A DNA stretch of 64,000 bases. Origin: Ianthella basta (lineage: Eukaryota > Porifera > Demospongiae > Verongiida > Ianthellidae). The stretch covers positions 8,833,822 to 8,897,821 of the forward strand of contig OZ025872.1 of assembly GCA_964019415.1 (NCBI GenBank). Direction: 5' to 3'. Below, piece after piece: positions 1 through 12,724 of the stretch. Each line of letters begins with the position of its first letter. Position 1 is the stretch's first letter. Both the position numbers and the translations under genes were made by a program. The notes beneath the pieces are model-generated. The model was not told the origin of the DNA and ran no database searches. It worked only from the letters and a program-made list of their open reading frames with translations.

Positions 1-146
1 TCCCCACATCCCTGTCAAGGTCGTTATTGGGTTTGGGTCCCCCTCCAGAGCAAGGCAGGTTTGCGTCAACCACTTTATGGACTGGCTAGCCAACTTAGAC
101 CGCACCTCAGTAGATGCCTTGCCAAAGGTGCCAGATTCATCCACAA
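1..146 (-). CDS. Possible internal exon running off the left edge
   Basis: On the minus strand this stretch is open throughout and starts directly after a plausible acceptor (attacag, complement of 147-153). With phase 1 it reads as a helical-looking peptide containing KLASQSIKWLTQTCLALEG. It could be a downstream exon of the ZSWIM8-like gene, which has the same orientation and continues leftward, but I could not align it to a known ZSWIM8 segment. It may belong to another gene or be chance. Confidence 0.3.
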
Positions 147-3100
147 CTGTAATCATTACACTCTCTGCCCAGTTGCGGAAAATCTAATGTGTGATAACAG
201 TGGGAAAATTGTCATGTCACATAGGTCCATTATATATGAAATGACATGCTACATTAGTGATAGATTGTGTGACGTATCTTCTTGTGACAATGCTATACAT
301 TCCCAGGCATAACCAGCAATTTGAAGGGGAGAGGCGGCATATTCTTGTGATACATTAAGTTCAATGCTATACTCCTGCAGACAGAGAGTTACATAGGCTG
401 GGTTGCCTGAGCAAGCTCAATACTTATTAGTACACATTTCCCTATGAGTGGTATGACCAACTAATTCCCTTTTTGCATGGATATTGTGCAGCAATAAAGA
501 ATGATGGGTTTTCACGGTGTGTTAACAATGTCTGTCCATTATATTCCCATGTGCAGAAGTTTAAGGAAATAGGGTTAAATACTGCCAAGGGTAGATAAGA
601 GATGAGAGTATGCAATCTCGTACACTCACCCGTAACAGCATTTTTCTAGAATGACGCAGCAACATGTCACACGTAGGCATGGTAACACTACTTGATATTC
701 TGATGTAATGCATGAACCCAAGTAATTGGTTAGCTTCAATGTAGGACTTCATTCGCACTGATTAGATAAGCAATCATGGCCATCAGAGGATCAAGAGCAA
801 AAAGATTGTGTGAATTTGCCAGCGATATCCAACTTGCCTCATTTGAGGGCAAGGTGGGTTATTAGACAATTTGCTATGTGTAATTGCCGAGAAAAGGTCG
901 AAGACCGCAAGCCATTAATTTGGAGTTTGATGCAATTTTCACTTTTTCCTTTCTTCCATAACTCACGCATGCTAGCAGTGATCTACACAAAACTTCTTAA
1001 CCGTAATTCAGATCCATATATAACTCTACCTCTCCACCAAAAGTTGTATAGGTTTGATTTCGACATGTGAGCCAGTGTTGCTACCTTCAGACCGGTATAT
1101 ACAATGTGTACAATTGACAGGTAATTTTGATGGCTCATTTCGCATGCTAAGGAAATTATCTAGCCTTTCCATGCATGCATTGTTCATTCTCACTTTCTGT
1201 GAGGAATTACAAGGCACAGAAGTTGGTCAGGGAGAAACGAAAGTTAGTTTGCTTGTTGTAACTTTAGATATGACTAGTTTAACAACAATGCATGCATGCA
1301 AAAAGTAAGATCGTATGTGTATGAACAGATTAATGTTCTCCTTGTTCCCTTTAGACGTTCCTCCAATAGCCAGAAAGATATTTCCCGCTATTTTGATGGC
1401 TTCGTTAGCAGTAACATTGCTCAGTGTAGCAAGGCATCAGTCAGTCATCAGTGGATATTGTATGTAGACTCAGAGAACTGAGTTTATTCTTTCTTCTGGT
1501 ACTTGTCTGACTTTGATCGAACAAAGTTTGCAGGAGATATAAGCAATTATAAGGAGGTAGAAATCAGCCGTGCGCAGCATCTGCATTGTTTACATAGCCA
1601 TAACTCACATGCATGGTCATAGCTGATAGGGCTCACTTCACAAGCTTTACTGCAAACTAGAAGGGCAACACTGTTCTTTTACTGACTGCATTTTCTTACC
1701 AAGGGGAGCAGAACTGAATACTCAGTCGACGTTTCAATTTGCCACTCACATTAGCTACTTCCCCACACTGTAAACTCACGTAATATCTCAAGTCCATCAT
1801 GGCATTAAAAAGGAGTTTCCATGCTCATGGCAAGTCTGGCAGCCATGGAACGATGAAAGAAAACAGAACTGCACCAGGCCTTCTTTCATCTCTCACACCA
1901 ATGTCTAGCTGGCATTGATTCCATTCATTCGACTGCAAGGGTGAAATTGTGTTTCGTCTGTGTTTACTACTTTTACCAATTTTATTTTGTAACATCTATT
2001 CTCGTGAGGAAATTGGAATTTTGGGTGTATAAGGTTATCTAAGAAGAGCAATCCATTGGTTCTAACCCAGTATGGCGGCCACTTGCACAATGGACAAATC
2101 TTTCAATTGCAGTGAGCTCATCTTCATTTGCAAGGATTGTCTGGGCAGTGATGCCCAATTAAGGTTCAGTAAGAGGTCTTGAGGGAGTCACAAAGCAAGA
2201 TGTTGCCCACAATCATGACTGAACTGTTCAGGGCATCACTAATATGATTCAAAACAAAACCTGGATAACAGTAATGTTGTGTTTGACGCAATACAGCCAA
2301 AAATAGTGCAATATGGCAAGTCTTCTTTTCGGTAATTCCATTTAACCTCTTAAACTTTGTGCCATACACCCAATTACAGAATTAAATGGTTGCGCATACG
2401 AGGAAATTTGCTGTTTTCATGCTTTAAGGCCATTTCTCCCCCGAACGGTGATGTAGGAGAATGCTCTGTTTCAAGAAGTAGTCCAGGAGTGTTGACAGCA
2501 TTCTCAGGCACAATCCGGACTCTTTGCATGAGTATGTGACTCCTGTGAGCAAGATTGCACGCATCCATGTTGTCTGAGCTTTGTCTCAGCCCAAACCATG
2601 ATAACGAACATTTGCTGCTTGATTCAGTATCACAGAAAGATATGGACTCCTTTCTACACAAAATTCATGACAGCGCAAGCGTGCCTAAGCAAATACAAGC
2701 GAGAAATGTTGAGTCATTTTGCTTGCAAACTAAAGCAGTTAATTTTGTGCAGATTGCGTGATCATGAGAGAGGTAGGTATGCCAAAGGATGGCTCTAATA
2801 TTGCTGCAAGTCCTGTGTAAGAGACACAGCCGTGGACTACACGTAGCCAGAGAAAAGCAATGTTTTCTGAGTCCAGTTCGCACGCATATATGCATCATTG
2901 GCACTTAGGTGCATTCCAATTTTTGAAGCATATATGCATCATTGGTAACTAAAGAGTTAAAGAGCACTGCCTGGGCTATCAAATGACGTTAATCTCACAT
3001 TCTTTTGACGACCTATGACGTGTTACCTTCTTGAAGTTGCACAAAATTCTAATGCAATTTTTTCAAATGACAATATACTGCATTGGCCCCTTTCCCATGA

Positions 3101-3236
3101 ACGGTCACAAATACTGAAAATAACTACTGAAAATAAAGCTACTAAATCTACTAACTGAAAATAACTATAGCAATACACCAAATACTGCCCACCTATATAC
3201 CACTATATAGCATTAAAGATTGCAGCATGTACGTAC
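147..3236. other. Likely intronic or intergenic DNA, no confident exon
   Basis: Only short ORFs occur here. A minus-strand ORF at 2374-2661 has a possible acceptor near 2550, but its phase does not fit the end of the exon at 3237, so I do not join it. At 2890-2960 there is a short repeat (gcatatatgcatcattgg twice) that recurs in diverged form at 6220-6302 as ttgatgcat..cattggtaattaaagggttaaa. This is probably part of an interspersed repeat. Confidence 0.4.
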
Positions 3237-6200
3237 CATAACATCTGTACTGCAGGTTTTTAGTGGCAGCTGGCTTCCCATTAGCTTGAAGACTAACATG
3301 GCAGCATGGTCAGGATTAGTTGAGCTTCGCAGCAAACTAGTGCCATATTCCAGTAGTAAGGGAAGACATATCTCCTCAACCTCGTGGTCAGCATGAATGG
3401 ATACTAGTTCCTCTTGCAATTCTACATCAGCGGGGATAGCTGGCAACAGCAAAGCACATATGGCAGAAACCATATCTTCCATTTCTGCTGCAGAAGCACA
3501 ATCATAAAACTTCATATACTCCATGACTGCCATTGCAGAATGCAGCAGTTTGGGAATAGTGCTTCTCGATTCTCCCAGGTTGGCATCATTAGCAGTATGC
3601 AATGGAACGGTTCTTGACGCTGCCTTTCGAAGACGAGTAAGCAGCTGGTGGCGGCCAACAGTGTCTGCTACTGAACCATCAGCAGAAATTTGCGGGAAAC
3701 AATGGAGCATGTCGTATATTGGTCCAGACGGGTGTGTGATCAAGCACTGAGTTATGGACTTAGTGACATCTTGCTTGGCATGACTGCTCACGGCTGGGCT
3801 AACAAAGAACATCCCCATCACAGGGAGCAGCATCCTGCAGAAGCACCACTGGACCCTGCACATGAAACAAGGTATTGTAGTCTAACAGTGTGCATGGTAA
3901 TATTGCAATGGTTTGCTAAACAGTAACTTGCTATACACACAAAATTCAGACTTAAATAAGATACTAACCAATTCTCTTGCATTAGATTTTGCAAGTGGGA
4001 AAAGGAGGATTCTTTTATCGATAACAATGTCTTCTCCACAGCCCAAATCAAAGCAATGGACAAGTTGTCATTCTCATCAAGCAGAAGACTGTGTAACTCA
4101 GAGGGAGCATTGGCTGTTGAGGATGAAGAGAACTCCTTAAATCCCACTAGTTTACGCTGAAACGTCAGAAGACCAGGAATGGAGCGGTGGCATGAACGTG
4201 ATTTTTCCCTTATATTTCTGTCATATGCAGAATTGAGCCTACTGAGAATGGTATTCTTGTCTGCCTGCCACACTGGCGTTTCACCAGGACACCCTCCTGC
4301 TGTTAAATCTGCAACCAAAGTCAAAAGCATGTTAGCGATGATATTCAGTATCAACTGTATAAATCACATCACTTGAACTTATGGGGTTTAATTGTGCATA
4401 TACACACATTCATGCGCATGCACACACACATTAGTGTTGTAACTAGGGATGAGCAATTCAATCAATTATGGCAATTAATCAATGGTCTTCCACCAATCGC
4501 AACATAATCGTAGGGGGAAACCCCCAATCAATTAATTGTGCTAATGCTATTGTGATGTAACGATCATTTATTGGAAGTGTAAAACTGCTGAAAGTGGCTG
4601 TTTCTCTACTTCCAAACAGACGGGCACAAATGGCACCTGGTTCAAAGAGCCTATCTACCTACCCTAAAGAACTGTAGTAGCAATGCGTGGCAGTCCTTTG
4701 GATTCCGACTGGAGAGTAGAGTCATCCACAGATTGCAGCCAAGTGACACACTATAGCAGAGCCTGGTTTTCGTATCTTGCCATTAGTGAAGTAGCTTTTC
4801 ACTTCTGCCTAGCGCATATTTGTTCCTTTTATGCTGATCATGTGACCTCTAGCCAATGGGATCTATTATAATGGGTCATGATCACATGACTGAAGGTTAA
4901 ATTGCTTTATGCACACTTTAGTGTGCATTACGTTGTTAATGCACACTATTTTAACTACATGTTCCTGGTGCGATGCATGCAGCCTGTTAGCCAAAAAGCC
5001 TTCATTTTGACTCAGCTCCAACTGAACGACGCTCTCCAGAATAGCAAGCCAGTCACCCACACTTCCACATCCATATAAAAGAGCAAAATCTTTTCCGCAT
5101 CCATGCCAAACAGAAGAAGTCCACATGTTGGAGCTGGGGGCATGGAGCGAATGGAGTCACATTTCGTTGCGTTCAGAAGGCGAACTGCTGGCCGAGCACA
5201 TTTTGCTGTTCCCATATATTGGAAATGTCAGCTGGAGATGTGGCACAGTTGGTGGAACGCTTGCCCTGAAGGTTAGAAAAGTCCTAGAAAGTTCACAAAA
5301 GAAGTCTGGTGGCTATCTAAAGTGTTACACTCCGTGGGACAATGAATTGAGTGAGTGCAACATATCTTCCACTCGGAACTGAGCGAATAATCAGACGTCA
5401 CGCTCGTGACGTCTATTTAGAAATGTACCCGGTTCAAAATGCCGTCCCTATCTTAATGTATTAGGTTGCTTCGATGAAACTAGCCAAACGGCAGTGGCAA
5501 AGAATAATTAAAGGCCATGGATAGGCTTCTTTTGACGTATTGACGATGGCAGTGTTCCCAAAGGCAACCTGGAGTGCACGTAAGAGAAAAACGTCATAGG
5601 CTGCTCATACTCCATTTTGTCTTTCATAGTATTTCTTGTTCTTCCCACCGAATATTTGCGCGCTCCTAGCGCACGACACAGGGCACCTACAGACCCAAGT
5701 CATGTATGAGGACTTACGTACCTAGGTCAAGGACTAGGATCTGAGCGCCGGTGGCAATCTGATAAGTACAGCGCTGGAGTGGGCAGGAAACTTGTCGTCC
5801 CCATGTATTAAAGATACCCTAATGCTGCCATTTTGTTGCACTGTACCGTACGGTACACGGCAGCCGCTTCATCTAAAAGTGGCGTAACTGTGCTCGATGC
5901 TCTGAACAATCTTCATCTAATTAAAGGAAGGGGTATTAGTCAGCGCTGGTATCATTCTGATGTAACCATAGTCCTTTGGATATGCAAAAACAGTACAAAC
6001 TAGTGTATAAAAATTCATTTAGAATCAAAAGGGGTTTCGGAATAGCCAGCAGAAAAAGCATAGAAACAAGCAACAGTAACTCAACACCATGATGAACCAC
6101 ATTGCCGCGAAGTTCGCTATGCATTCCTAATTTCCTTGTAGCTACATGGGACTGGCTAGCTAGACATTTGGGACCATGTAGCTGTACACGTTGTAAAATG

Positions 6201-7565
6201 GGGGAAACTTGTCTTTGATGCATAATTAGATGCGCCATTGGCACTTAATGCAATGCAACAATTTGATGCATATAATTATATGTCATTGGTAATTAAAGGG
6301 TTAAACCTATCCAGAAGATGTTGCACAATATATAGAGCATACATGTCACTCTAGACCAACTGCCACGTGCATACCTAGTCTAGAGTGCTAGACTAGCTTA
6401 CGTGCGGTGCAGTCTATAGATGCGCTGCGGATTGGGGTATCATTAATACAATGGGAAAAAACAAACTTCATACGTACTCACTCCAACGCTGTACTTATTG
6501 GATTGCCACCGGCACTCAGATCTTAATCCTTGACCCAGGTACATAAGTCCTCATGCACTATTTAGGTTCATAGGTGTCCTGCAACTTCAGATACTATGTT
6601 TACTTTAAGTCTAAGGAAGCACAGCAAAGTGAAAACATTAGCTTGGCCATTTATTCATAATGACTATTTACCTGGTGCACCCGAGGTGTTGCTGATTTCT
6701 GACCCTTTGTCAAGCAGCCTGCTAGCTACTGCCACGGTGACAGCTACACCGTCTAGGGACAGCTCATTCAGGGAGTACTGAACTAGCTTCTGTAGCTGAT
6801 CCCTGTCAAAGTTGCTAAGGATCTCCGAAACTGGTGGATGAAGCTGGACTGACGCACCCTCCTTCATCCGTGCCAGGCATAGGGCTAAGACGTGTGAGCA
6901 CCAGCTCTTCTTACTGCATGAACACTTGGTTGTAGTGATGCACCCTCTATCAAATTGGACATAAGCTCTGAAGCATTTATCCTCCTTCTCTTCTGAGTAG
7001 TTTCTGTAGCGGCCAGTGACAGGTGAGTTCATGATGGTTCCAGTGAGGTACATTCCTGTAGAAGAGGCCATATATATTGAAGCACGTACCATACATAGAT
7101 AGTTAGGTTCATAGCTAACGATAGCATAGCATATTAGTCAATCCTATAGTTGACCTCACCTGACTGCAGCATATTTTGTACTTTTGCTCTTCTTGCGCTC
7201 CGAACTTCGTGCTCTGAAACTCCACCCAAGTGTTTCGCTTTAGCAAGGAGTTCCTTCTCTTCAGTAGGAAAGGACCAGAATGCAATTCGTCGTTGCAGGT
7301 CTTCCGGAAGGGGTGAGGGGTACAACGGCACAATCCCAAAGGGTAGGTTTTGCCCTATAAACCGACAACAAAGCTCGCCTAAGGGCACTAACGTCCTCAC
7401 GGGTTGCTCTCCTGTTCTCTCTAAACTCTCATCTGAGCTTTCCTCGCTCGGCTCAGAAGCAACACGAACCGGAAATTCGTCGGGAGAGAGGTCGTAGTAG
7501 TCGTTAAGGTCGTAAGTATCGAACCTATCACTGTCAAATCCAGAACCCCACTCCGGACCAGACAT
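3237..7565 (-). CDS. ZSWIM8: ZSWIM8-like SWIM zinc-finger protein, 5' half (4 exons)
   Basis: Exons (minus strand): 7160-7565, 6672-7055, 3969-4308 and 3237-3855. They join in consistent phase to 583 codons and then continue leftward beyond what I can resolve. Order of features: an acidic N-terminus with SGFDSDRFD, resembling the ZSWIM8 N-terminus; a BC-box-like PLGELCCRFI (elongin B/C binding in this family); the family signature LQRRIAFWSFP; the SWIM zinc finger CSC-x6-C-x-H (CSCSKKSWCSH); then PVSEILSNFDRDQLQKLVQY and, across the exon 2-3 junction, GAPDLTAGG, as in ZSWIM8. Known role of the family: substrate receptor of a cullin-RING ubiquitin ligase; vertebrate and insect ZSWIM8 degrades Argonaute during target-directed microRNA decay. 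I chose the ATG at 7565; an in-frame ATG at 7583 is also possible. ZSWIM4/5/6 is the alternative, but the N-terminus favours ZSWIM8. The last two exons are weakly conserved. Confidence 0.82.
5385..6590. repeat. Foldback interspersed repeat in the ZSWIM8-like intron
   Basis: Positions 5680-5840 reappear inverted at 6433-6575 (shared core: gctgtacttat..gattgccaccgg, aggtac.taagtcctca), so the element can fold back. A second copy lies in opposite orientation at about 46770-47592. Near the outer end is a perfect inverted repeat, GACGTCACG-ct-CGTGACGTC (about 5394-5413). There is no coding capacity. It is probably a non-autonomous DNA element; the arms have diverged, so it is old. Confidence 0.65.
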
Positions 7566-10162
7566 GACTTCTCTCAATCTCACGTGACCAATTAGGAAAA
7601 TGGCCGGCTAATTATGAATGCAACCCCTTCAGGTAGAGCGGGATAATTTGAAATGATTACAATTATGGTAAGCATGATCTCTCGATCAGCGAATTCAAGA
7701 ATAGCGCAAACGTTCTGATAACGTAGCTGCATTCTGATAACTTAGCTTTATACTAGTAGCTACAACGAAGCTATACTTCATCCACAAAATCACAGCTTAG
7801 ATAGTTAGCTATTATCCAGAAATAGCTAGCTGCTCAACCCTATAAGTAGGCTTGGTGAGAAGTACGATTGAATCTAGATCTGTCAAGAAATTTCAAAACT
7901 ATACCAGCACCATCAGGCCATCTTTACACAGGGGCAGTTGCGATATAGCTAATATTAAATATTATTGTGTGGTTGTCACCCTCAGATCCGTATCCATCAT
8001 ATACACCACTTTCCTCCATTGCACAAGTTACTGCAAGCTATGTATAATCATAGAATAGTTCGAAATTCTAAAATACCTGGCAAGTAGCATGCTTCCTAAG
8101 TAGCTAGTTAGATGTCATGCCATTTCCATCATTCTCGGGTCATCATTTCATCATTATCTTGGTCTTCTTCTTAGTCGCTTCCACGTCACATCCCCTACAA
8201 AGCACCTTACTTACCATCTTGAATTGGCCTGAGTGACTAGAGTAACTGTAGCAGTGAGTGCATGTGCCAAGCTATGAAGTGTGCATTTCTAACACACTTC
8301 TATAAGTAGAATCGAGAAATAATTTTAGCTGCCTGCATGTACATTGGTTAAAGGTGCAGCTCACTGTACCCTATAATGTATAGAGCAGAACTACATGCAT
8401 GCCGTGAGGGTTTCCAGATCTTAATTGTTCTGTCATCTTTATGGTGTATATAGCATCCCATGCATGGGCCTTCTGGCCAAAGAATCTCATATATAAGTCC
8501 TTCTTGCAGTTCATTATCTCATTATAAAACACTAGGTTTAAACAGTACTTTTTGGGTCGGTTGTCCCAATCAGATGGTTGCAATCGGTTATTGGTTATGC
8601 AATCTGTAAAATTATTATACTGCATGATGTCGTTGACCTCAATATCCTCTTACCCCATGAGAATGCAATATTAACTTCAATCGAAAGTTATCAAAATGGT
8701 TTCAGGTTGAGGTTGGTCATGTGGAAAATTAGGGCTGGGGGAGGGAGACAAATTATGTCTGCAGGTACATAGTCGTGTAGCTATACATTCCTTTTATTTA
8801 GTAACACCTCAAGCACATGCATGCATGTTTCTATTGTCTCTCTTCAATGATTAGAGCTAGGGCTTCAGTGCTCCAATACATCAGTTCTCCCTATGGTTAA
8901 GACTGGTACCTCAGCATCAAGGCAATGCTTGTAATTGGACCATGTTGAATGAAATTAATATACAATTATATACCTCCTATAGAGCTAACTATCCACAATT
9001 TAAATGGGCCATTTTGCATCTTGCAATTAATGCGTTGTATAGTCATTTTGGCCATTCTCATATGAATGCACTATATATAGCATCCAGTTAAATGCACATG
9101 CTACAAAAATCAAGTTATCTGTGACTGTGCCTATGTAATTAGTAACATCTGACTCTCATACAGGTACAGGCTTCTATAGTTCCTTCCCATACATGATTGG
9201 AGGGCTTCAGGGCTACCAAAATATCTCCCGTGGCTAATTGGAAGACCCAATTTATATAAAAATGTAATTATAACTTTTGACTACAAGGATTCTCTCATTC
9301 TGTAATTACTTTCTTTAATAATCACAAGCCGTATAGTGTCTCCTTTTGCTGCACAGAAATCTGATGAAGGCTTGCGTTAATTATTGTGGTTCACAACCGA
9401 GTAGGAGATTAATGGGCAACTCTGCTCCATCATGATCAATGGTTTATCAATGGTTATTAATTAATAATATTTATAATTAATTTTAATAATATTTAATAAT
9501 TAATAATTAATAATTTATCAATGGTTCCCCCGTACACACAGTTTGTGTGTACGGGGGGGGGAGGGGGGGGAGTAGCCGACATACTGCTATAGTCTAAGAC
9601 TAGAATCTGCCAACACAGTGTATAACCATGTCCTCCATTAACTAGTGATAGTTTATGTATTATAAGATTTCATATACAGATTACAAACAATCTGGACACT
9701 TACTAATAGATTGTACGGAAAAAATTAATGCTTTCAATTTAAATATTTTGGATGACATACATAATAGTATAACGCAAATATAGTCACAAAATACACGGAT
9801 TATCAAACAGTCTATTATAATAGAAAGTTCTGATTGCACATAGGCATATCACGAAACACTTCTACTGTACTGCTCTAGTACCGGTTTTTTGGGGGGGAAT
9901 ATATTTTTATATTGCAGTGCACTGCATAATAAGCTAACATAAAAGTGATAGCAAAAGGTAATGAACACACTGATGTAAGTTGCTGTAGCTGCATAATATA
10001 GTCAGCTACAATATAGAGCTAATCACACATAGTCTAGTGCATGAAGCATCCACTGCACTTGCAGCAAAATTCAATTAAATTTCTTAAGTCCACTTCTTGG
10101 AACAACGTATACCCAAATTACCATGGCAACATGAAGTAAGCTACATCATGATGATCTTGTTG
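7566..10162. other. Gene-poor AT-rich intergenic region
   Basis: This runs from the putative 5' end of the ZSWIM8-like gene to the first membrane-family copy. I see no exon or homology. At 9430-9520 there is a TAATAATTAATA-rich block, followed by a hairpin at about 9530-9557 (cccccgtacacaca-gttt-gtgtgtacggggg) and a G run. Confidence 0.45.
9530..9557. repeat. Short perfect inverted repeat (hairpin)
   Basis: CCCCCGTACACAC is followed by a few bases and then GTGTGTACGGGGG, giving a stem of about 13 bp directly after an AT-rich block. It may be one end of a decayed mobile element. No function can be assigned. Confidence 0.5.
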
Positions 10163-10871
10163 TCAGTGGCTATCCTGCCACAAAAGATACCACAATACCA
10201 ATGATGGTGATAAACAGGAAAGCAATGGAGAATACAGAATTGGTTCTAACATTGCAGCAGCAGTTTCATTCAGTGCTTGAATCTTGATGCTTCCTGAAGC
10301 AGCCGCCAATATCCCAATGCCAGAATCCTTCGCCTGCAAGAATATTCCTTCTAATTGATCGACTTTGATTTCGTAGTACTCGTTTGGGTCCGGTTGTTTG
10401 GAGTCCGGCAGTATGGGCTGTGACAGCACCTTGGGTATAGTCCAGCATATGACATGTGCGTGCTGCACAAAGATCACAAAACAGACCATTCCAATCACTC
10501 CTGTCACAAATGCCCACGGCCACCCAATGAAGTCTGTAAGAAAAGGCATTGGAGGGATCAAGCAGATGTAGAATATAAATGCTCCTACCATATAACGAAT
10601 GTACCAGTAGGTGCGGAGTTTTCCGTAAGGAATATATAGACGACTTGTCTTAATTGATATAGAAGTTGGTGTGGACGTAGATGTCATTACGTAACACCGA
10701 CCGCCTGCCAGGTAGCCTTATAACAGTGGCAGCTTCTCTAGCCACATGTCCAAACTCTGCATCATTCACTCTGCCAACGAGGGCAGAGGTGTTCGTTTCA
10801 CTTACAATATTAATTGGCTGATCTTGTTCTTCTGTGCTTCTGCTATACCTGATATTGTACCGTACGTTCAT
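10163..10871 (-). pseudogene. Membrane-protein family copy 1 (divergent, frameshifted)
   Basis: This is the most divergent member of the six-copy family. It keeps NDIYVHTNFYI, then YIPYGKLRTYWYIRYM, the hydrophobic hairpin, WTIPKVLSQPIL, DSGIGI and IKIQALNETAA. The N-terminal part (10650-10871) and the main part (10163-10687) are in different frames. One extra base in the AAT-TAA region near 10650 separates them, because FYI should run straight into KTSRLYIP. The C-terminus after LNETAA has no similarity to the conserved Cys-rich membrane segment. Either it is a pseudogene, or an assembly error or unusual splice is involved. All members are on the minus strand. Confidence 0.75.
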
Positions 10872-12724
10872 GCAGTCAGCACTTCAGTTTTATATAATTA
10901 TGTTTTGCATTCAAGGTGAACTGATCCGCTTCCATTTTACGTTTAGAGTAATACATATGTACAGTGTACATGCAACTGCCTACAGGCTGCAATTGTTACA
11001 AGGCGTGAAACTTTAGAGTGATGCACTAATAGTGTTTTTATATGATTGCATGCATGGTGAAAGCTGCATGCATGGTTCTTCTGTCTCCATGAATGCCAGA
11101 TGCATATAATTATAGATGATTTTTCTATTCATATGGCTCATAACTCAAGACCAGCAAAGCCATGCACTCCCCTGCCAATTCATCAACTACGTGTATGTTT
11201 CATAGTGGTGCTCTTTGCCTTGTGGATACTACAGAATCGATTCCATGGTCACTTACTGCATGAGCTGCCTGTATATGTTCACAGTTACTGTTACAGTAAT
11301 GAAGGTTAACTTGGGTGCAGTGTCGAATAACGTCATTGCTAAATACTAAGTAATTAAAGTACTAGTTATCTACCACTCCAGAAATCATAATCGCACGGAT
11401 TCACAGTTACGGCGGTTGCTTGCAGTTAGCCACTGCCAGTTGGTGAGTATACCATTCCATCTATTGCCTTGTATAGTGGCTTACTGCAAGCAATCTCTCC
11501 CTTTCAGCAACACTTCAGCTGTGCTTGTAGCCTCCCTTGTCTGTTTCTGTCGAAACCACAAGTTTTTAACTTGTGGTGGATGCAGAAGCCAGTCATCCAA
11601 CATGTACATCAACCATCAGTACGTCACACTGTTGAGCTCCATGCAATCAGGATGAAACAGTTGTCTGGGGCTCTTCCATCTTTGTTGAAACACTGCATGG
11701 GGAGGCAATCACATGGTTGTCAACTCAATAGGGCTTTGGCCTCTTACCAACTGAGACACCAACAGGTGTAGTTAGTGTGGGTTTGGCATAATATCCATGC
11801 AGTGATTACCATTCAATTCACATTGCATGATCTCTTATATCTCTTATGTGCATGCATATTATGTAAATTGAAGTGTTTAATGAATATATAGGGTCTCCTA
11901 ATGCATAATGACTAGGTAGCTGTTGTCACTACAGTTCTGGGCAGCACAAATAATACAACAAAACTAAATATTACAATACTACATATTAAACACCTTGTAA
12001 AAAATTATTACATATTTATACTTAAGTGCATTGAATTTTAATGCCTAAATGGTAAGAGCTTGATAGGTTAAATCAGAACACTTCCCTGTGTGTAAGGTAT
12101 TGGAATATATAATTATGACATTGTAGAATATTGAAGATGGGAAAGAAGTTGAACAACTGGGCACCTGGGACAATAGCCTATGGCTAAAGGTTCCCCAGTC
12201 TATATAATGATCCCCTGGTCCTGATCCTTGATCCCTGAACCACATGTACATATGCATCAAACCGTGTTATGTATACCATGCAGAGAGGATTAGGTAGTGC
12301 TTATGGATGCGCAGGTATGCTTTCAATGTCATCTCAACTGCTACAAAGGCTGACCCATATCGAAACAACATTGAAAGTAATGAATATCATTAAATAGTTC
12401 TATACCTATTTACCGCCCACCATGTCTTAAAATGGTCATCCTATGTGTTACTATTCATAGGTTAAGGGAATCAGTGCAAGTTCCACAGCTCCACCTCACA
12501 CATGCACACACATACATAGCAGTCACACAATCTGTTAGTAATAATGCAGGTCACTTCACTGACAAGCAAATTAAAGCAGTCACCACATGCTGTGAATTAA
12601 TGATGCAGAAGTGGAATAATACGATAGTTAGTATGTAATATACATATTAGCTATATCAGCACACTCAATCTAGATTGTTTTGGAAGCAAAATCTCCAGCC
12701 GCAGTGGCACAGAATTAGACAATG
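10872..12724. other. Intergenic; shared 3' flank of copy 2
   Basis: No gene is recognised. Positions 12362-12475 hold a block (aacattgaaagtaatgaatatcatta, then atggtcatcctatgtgttactattcatagg) that recurs downstream of copies 3 to 6. Family duplication therefore included several hundred bases of 3' flank. Confidence 0.5.

Noticed and set aside
2374-2661. Candidate next exon of the ZSWIM8-like gene
   Set aside because: The best acceptor (ttgctcacag) gives a phase that does not match the end of the exon at 3237, and no motif supports it.
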